Below, piece by piece: positions 60,256 through 64,000 of a stretch of 64,000 nucleotides of DNA. Positions within the stretch are counted from its first letter, which is position 1; the number at the start of each line of letters is the position of its first letter. A program made the position numbers and the translations under genes. Source of the DNA: Erythroxylum novogranatense (Eukaryota > Streptophyta > Magnoliopsida > Malpighiales > Erythroxylaceae). The DNA lies in assembly GCA_029891385.1 (NCBI GenBank), contig CM057233.1, forward strand, positions 24,660,150 to 24,724,149. Direction: 5' to 3'. The notes below the pieces were generated by a model. The model was given only the letters and a program-made list of their open reading frames with translations, was not told the DNA's origin and ran no database searches.

Positions 60256-61525
60256 TGTTAGAGTAGTGCCCTGAAGGCAATCGCCTTTAGCGCATTTTGT
60301 ACAAAGTTGTGTACATACTCTATGAATAAATAAAGGCATATTTCATTAACTTGTTGTTCATTATTTATGAATGGATATTGATCTATAAGCAAATTAATGA
60401 AGTCCATGATATATGACATAGCATGAAGGAAATTGTGATGTGATCATACTACCGAGATTCCTATCATGTGCAATTATGTCAATATCTAAATTATCCTAGT
60501 CATAGGATTCTTGAGGCGGACATCGGAATCCGGAGAGACTAGTACATCTCAAGCTCCTTGATTTGATCAGCGATGGATCTCGGAAGGTCGTAAATATGAG
60601 ATATTTAGGGTTGAGATGTGGATGCTTACTAGAGGTAGTAAGTACAATGGATGACTGCTATGAGATCATCACATGGATGTCCTATTCTAATGTCGGTGAT
60701 AATCTCATCATAGCAATGGTGCAAGTATCCTTAGACTTGAGGTGCTCGAGGATATCTTGAATCTTGATTACGTGCTTTGACTCTATTCCTTGTTGCCTTA
60801 CAGAGGTCGCTCATAGGGTGGTGATTGGGTACAGCTTGAGGTATTCGAAGGTAATTGAGTAGCCAATAGAGGATTCACCACTTCTGTGATAGTAGAAGAT
60901 GATACCCATGGCCTCTTATCAGGGTCATTACTTGGAAGTCTCTGGCCGGAGCATATATGTCATGAAGAATGTCTTCATTGACATATTAAGTAATGATTCC
61001 TAGGAAAAGAACTGAAATCACTTGGACTAGATTTGACATAGTCAGTCTAGTAAAGAGTTGACATATTGCCCATACTCATAACCAAGTAGGGTATAGCATG
61101 GTGAAAGGACGAATTGCACGGTAATTGTCTATGGAAAGGTTCATGATATGGTTCATGATGAATACATGTTCATTCGTCAAACCAATTACTTTCCGATCAA
61201 TTGGGGGTCATGATGTGTTGCTAGATACCGCTCATGACTTGCTTGGATTAAGTGTTAATCTAAGTGGCCAACATAACCGGGAACCTAATGGGTCACACGC
61301 ATAATAGTGTCTCGGAGAATTCGTAAAATAGTTTTGGACAGAGTTCCAATATATGGAGAACAAAAGGATTAAATGGATCCCGATGAGATCGCGGCATCGA
61401 TATTGCTGAAAAAGATTTTCGGGGGTTTTTCCCATACCGGGACCCGGTAGGCCGGTAGGACCGACCCCAGTGTGACTGGACCACTTCAGCATTTATTTAT
61501 ATATATATAATTAATTAATTAAAGA

Positions 61526-61560
<35 letters not shown>

Positions 61561-62083
61561 ATACGTGGAACCAAAATGAAGAAAGGAGAAGAAGCTTCTC
61601 CATTCATGCTTAGTCATTAAATTCATTTAATGACTAAAAGACAAAAGGAGATGAGTGTGGTCGTTGGCTGAGGATGAAAGAAGGGTTTTGAATAAAACCT
61701 AAGGGTTTTTGGAAGAGTTTGTTCGTGGGTTTTGGAATAAAAAGAAAGAAAGAGTTTCTTTCTCAAACTCTTCTCATCAACGATCATTTTCATCATTCTC
61801 CAAGCTTCTTCTCTTCTCCTCTCCATCGTTATTTTCCAAGCTCTCCAAGAACAAGGTAAGATCTAGCAGTCTTCAACTTGTTCTAGCTATTCTGGTCAAA
61901 GGGTTTGTCGGTTAGGTTCTCCGATCTCTGCGTGGATACCGTTAGAGACGGTCTCCTTTGATCGTTTTGGTTTGACTTTTTTATATAGTCACATGGATCC
62001 TGACTTTCAGGAAGGTCCCGGAATAAAAAATTTTTGTTTTCCGCACCGTGGGCATGTGATGCTCACACCGGGATTTTCCTACA
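60256..62083 (+). repeat. 3' LTR of copia element F
   Basis: 1828 bp, ending GGGATTTTCCTACA, followed by ATCCA. It contains the AT array at 61531-61558. Confidence 0.92.
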
Positions 62084-62088
62084 ATCCA

Positions 62089-62851
62089 CCCATTGTTGAT
62101 TCGTCTCAACAAATTGTAAACTGATGATTCCTCTCTATACATAGTCTCGTATAAAATAATGTCTAACTTCAATATGCTTTGCCCTCGAGTGTTGTATTGG
62201 ATTCTTTGATAGATTAATAGAACTTGTGTTGTCACAGAAGATTGGAATATGATCTTCTTGGATAGAATAATCCTCTAACCAATACTTAATCCATAACATC
62301 TGTGAACAACAACTTGCAACTGACATGTATTTAGCTCTATAATAGATAGGGCAATTGAACTTTGCCTCTAGCTTGGCCAAAAAATTAGATTATGACCAAG
62401 AAAGTGAAAACCTCCACTAGTACTCTTTCTATCAACCCTATCTCCAGTATAATCAACATCACAGTAGCCAATTAACCTGAAATCTTTACCTTTCTCATAC
62501 ATTAAGCAAAGATCAGTAGAACCTGCCAAGTATGTCAATATTCTTTTGACAGCAATATAATGAGATTCTCTAGGACCTGCTTGAAATTTTGCACACAAAC
62601 AGACACTAAATAGTATATCAGGTCTGCTTACAGTTATGTGAAGTAAAGAACCAATAATTCCTTTGAAAAGGGTTTGATCAATCTTCTTACCAGCTTTATC
62701 CTTAGATAAAAGAATTGAAGGATGCATAGGAGTTGACATAGGTTTGACCTTCTCCATTTTATATTTGATTAAAAGTTCTTCGATATATTTTTGTTGATGA
62801 ATAAAAATATTTCCTTCTGTTTGTTTAATTTGTAAACCAAGAAAGAATTTC
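62089..62851 (-). pseudogene. pol: Reverse transcriptase end and RNase H of Sirevirus Q
   Basis: On the minus strand from 62851 the frame reads FFLGLQIKQTEGNIFIHQQK, then SRPDILFSVCLCAKFQ, LTYLAGSTDLCLMY and DRKSTSGGFHFLGHN. A frame change near 62375 follows, and then LWIKYWLEDYSIQEDHIPIF, CDNTSSINLSKNPIQHSRAK and HIEVRHYFIRDYV. These are the Sirevirus RT tail and RNase H motifs. The usual STAEAEY is degraded. The upstream RT, including the YVDD box, is cut off by the LTR at 62852. The last RNase H residues are at 52890-52790. Confidence 0.9.
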
Positions 62852-64000
62852 TGTAACATCCCCTCTCCTATAGGAAGGGTATTTTAGTAATTGGGACGGG
62901 TTCGGGATATTAAATTATATCTCGGCATGCGCATACAGCATATAGCCTCTCTAATTACTGATTGGTTGCACATGCACAAAGTATACATGCATTCATGTCA
63001 TCTTCCGGCATAGGGTTGAAATTGAATTTCTGTGTGAAATTAATGGGGTAATTGAGTTTGGAAAATTATTTGGACTGCGCCATAAATCGTTTTACATTTT
63101 TAGGGATTTTTAGGAATTTTCTGGATTTTTCCGGAGACAATTCCCGGATCGACAAAATCGCTAATTGGCGAATCGGTCGATTTTCGGTAGCAAAGATCGC
63201 TACCCAATGGCACAGTAATATGGGGTATATTATTTTGGGACTGAAAGTAGGGTTATTGGAGTTAAATGGAGTAAAATTTTGGACTGGATTAAATAAATGA
63301 TAATTTGACTTTTCAAATTCAAAAGAACCAATTATAAATTGCCATTGCAAAAGGCAACATTGAGTGCTTCTCTCAATTCTCTCGGATATGCTTAAAAGGA
63401 AAGGAAATGAATTTAAGTGTTTTAGTTTTAACTCATCCGAAACTCTCAAACACAAAACCTCTCTTGCTTAAACCATCGAAATTTGGCTCTTCTTTTCTCC
63501 ATTTTCTCCATATCTTTAAGCTACTCTCTTTACTCCCATCAAAGCTAGATGATGAGTATGGTACATACTTGAGAAGGAAAGGAGGTTGGTATTTTGGTGT
63601 GGAAGTTAGAAGGGGTTATTGAAGCTTTGAAGGAGATTTGGTGTTAGGTAAGTTTTCATTTAAGGAATTGAGTTTTAAATGATGTCTTTCATATGGATTA
63701 AATGCCATGATAGTGTGGAGTAGTTAATAAAAGGTTTAAAGCATGTATTAGGTTCATGTAGGCATTAAAGTGATGATTAATATGGTTGGAAGAAATGGGT
63801 TTAAGGCTAGGTGTTGTTGAGTGGAAATTAATGATATGGTTTGATATTGAATTGAATATGGATAATTATTTGAGTATTTGAATTGAGGAATTTAGTGCTT
63901 CCAATTTTTCAGTATTAGCCCTAGTATATGTATGACTGTAGTAATACCTAATTTGTATTTATTTTGATGTCTAATGATGTGAAAAAGGCATTGGAAGTGA
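62852..64000 (+). repeat. LTR of the TGTAACATYCC family, running out of the window
   Basis: Starts TGTAACATCCCCTCTCC, with ATTTC before it at 62847-62851 as the expected duplication. It matches the LTR at 29760 over the first 600 bp or so, including GCGAATCGGTCGATTTTC near 63167 and CCAATGGCAC near 63205. Whether it is a solo LTR or the 5' LTR of an element cannot be told. Confidence 0.8.

Larger units (their letters stand above)
52891..62083 (+). mobile_element. Ty1/copia element F, full-length structure, decayed
   Basis: LTRs at 52891-54727 and 60256-62083 start TGTTAGAGTAGTGCCC and end TTTTCCTACA. ATCCA is duplicated on both sides. The PBS TGGTATCAGAGCC is perfect, and the PPT is AAGTGGGAGAT. 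Gag, protease, integrase, RT and RNase H follow in copia order on the plus strand. A 2.1-kb leader with tandem repeats precedes gag, and the middle of gag is deleted. Several frameshifts and stops make it inactive. It lies inside the RNase H gene of Sirevirus Q in the opposite orientation. Confidence 0.93.
34355..62851 (-). mobile_element. Sirevirus Q (Ty1/copia), minus strand, partial and split by other elements
   Basis: Read on the minus strand, Q comprises RT/RNase H (62851 to 62089, then 52890 to 52790), an envelope-like ORF (52487 to 52097, then 39190 to 37203), a PPT (37016-37000) and the 3' LTR (36999 to 34355). The element is recognised as Q only after removing P (39196-52096) and F (52891-62083), each of which leaves a target duplication and a continuous frame. 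The upstream end is cut at 62852 by another LTR, so gag, integrase and the 5' LTR are outside the window. The extra ORF after pol, the AAAAAGGGGGAGAT PPT and the TGTTAAGTC LTR start are Sirevirus traits. Confidence 0.85.

Overview
This window looks like nuclear repeat DNA from a flowering plant, probably a eudicot. I found no host gene, tRNA, rRNA, CRISPR array or bacterial feature. Almost everything between 2552 and the window end is LTR retrotransposon DNA stacked in nested insertions. Most layers were delimited by 5-bp target-site duplications (TSDs), TG...CA long terminal repeat (LTR) ends, primer-binding sites (PBS), polypurine tracts (PPT), and reading frames that become continuous when an inner insertion is removed.

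Left block, 2552-26726 (TSD AGGTC): a Ty3/gypsy element of the Tat type on the + strand, with 430-bp LTRs and gag-pro-RT-RNase H-archaeal-type RNase H-integrase. It is followed by a 1.4-kb minisatellite and then by a complete-looking gene on the opposite strand (12554 to 10221), with its own TATA box and G-box, a 79-nt GT-AG intron and a poly(A) signal. Pol carries seven in-frame stops, nearly all explicable as C-to-T or G-to-A changes. A solo chromovirus-like LTR (13136-26260, TSD CTTCT) sits in its 3' untranslated region. That LTR is itself split by a 10.4-kb Tekay/Del-like element (13402-23756, TSD GTTGG) with 3.7-3.8-kb LTRs around only 2.8 kb of decayed pol.

Middle block, 27029-34354: a truncated LTR of a TGTAACATYCC family, cut by a TGTTGGATCG LTR-like unit (28841-34303), which is split by a complete solo LTR of the same TGTAACATYCC family (29760-33527, TSD GTTTC).

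Right block, 34355-64000: a minus-strand Ty1/copia Sirevirus, called Q here. Its 3' LTR, envelope-like ORF and RT/RNase H tail are visible, and its 5' part lies beyond the window. Q is broken by (i) a second minus-strand Sirevirus, P (39196-52096), inserted in the envelope-like ORF and lacking RT and RNase H; (ii) a plus-strand Ty1/copia element, F (52891-62083, TSD ATCCA), inserted in the RNase H domain; and (iii) another TGTAACATYCC LTR from 62852 to the window end. P contains a 4.1-kb solo LTR (42553-46699, TSD CTTCT) and a compact 3.6-kb LTR element (48331-51972) whose ORFs I cannot assign to any retroelement family.

The strongest candidates for something undescribed are the antisense spliced gene of the Tat element and the unknown ORFs of the compact element at 48331-51972. 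No coding region here looks intact enough to be autonomous. Identity figures and family names come from reading the sequence by eye; no alignment or database search was run.
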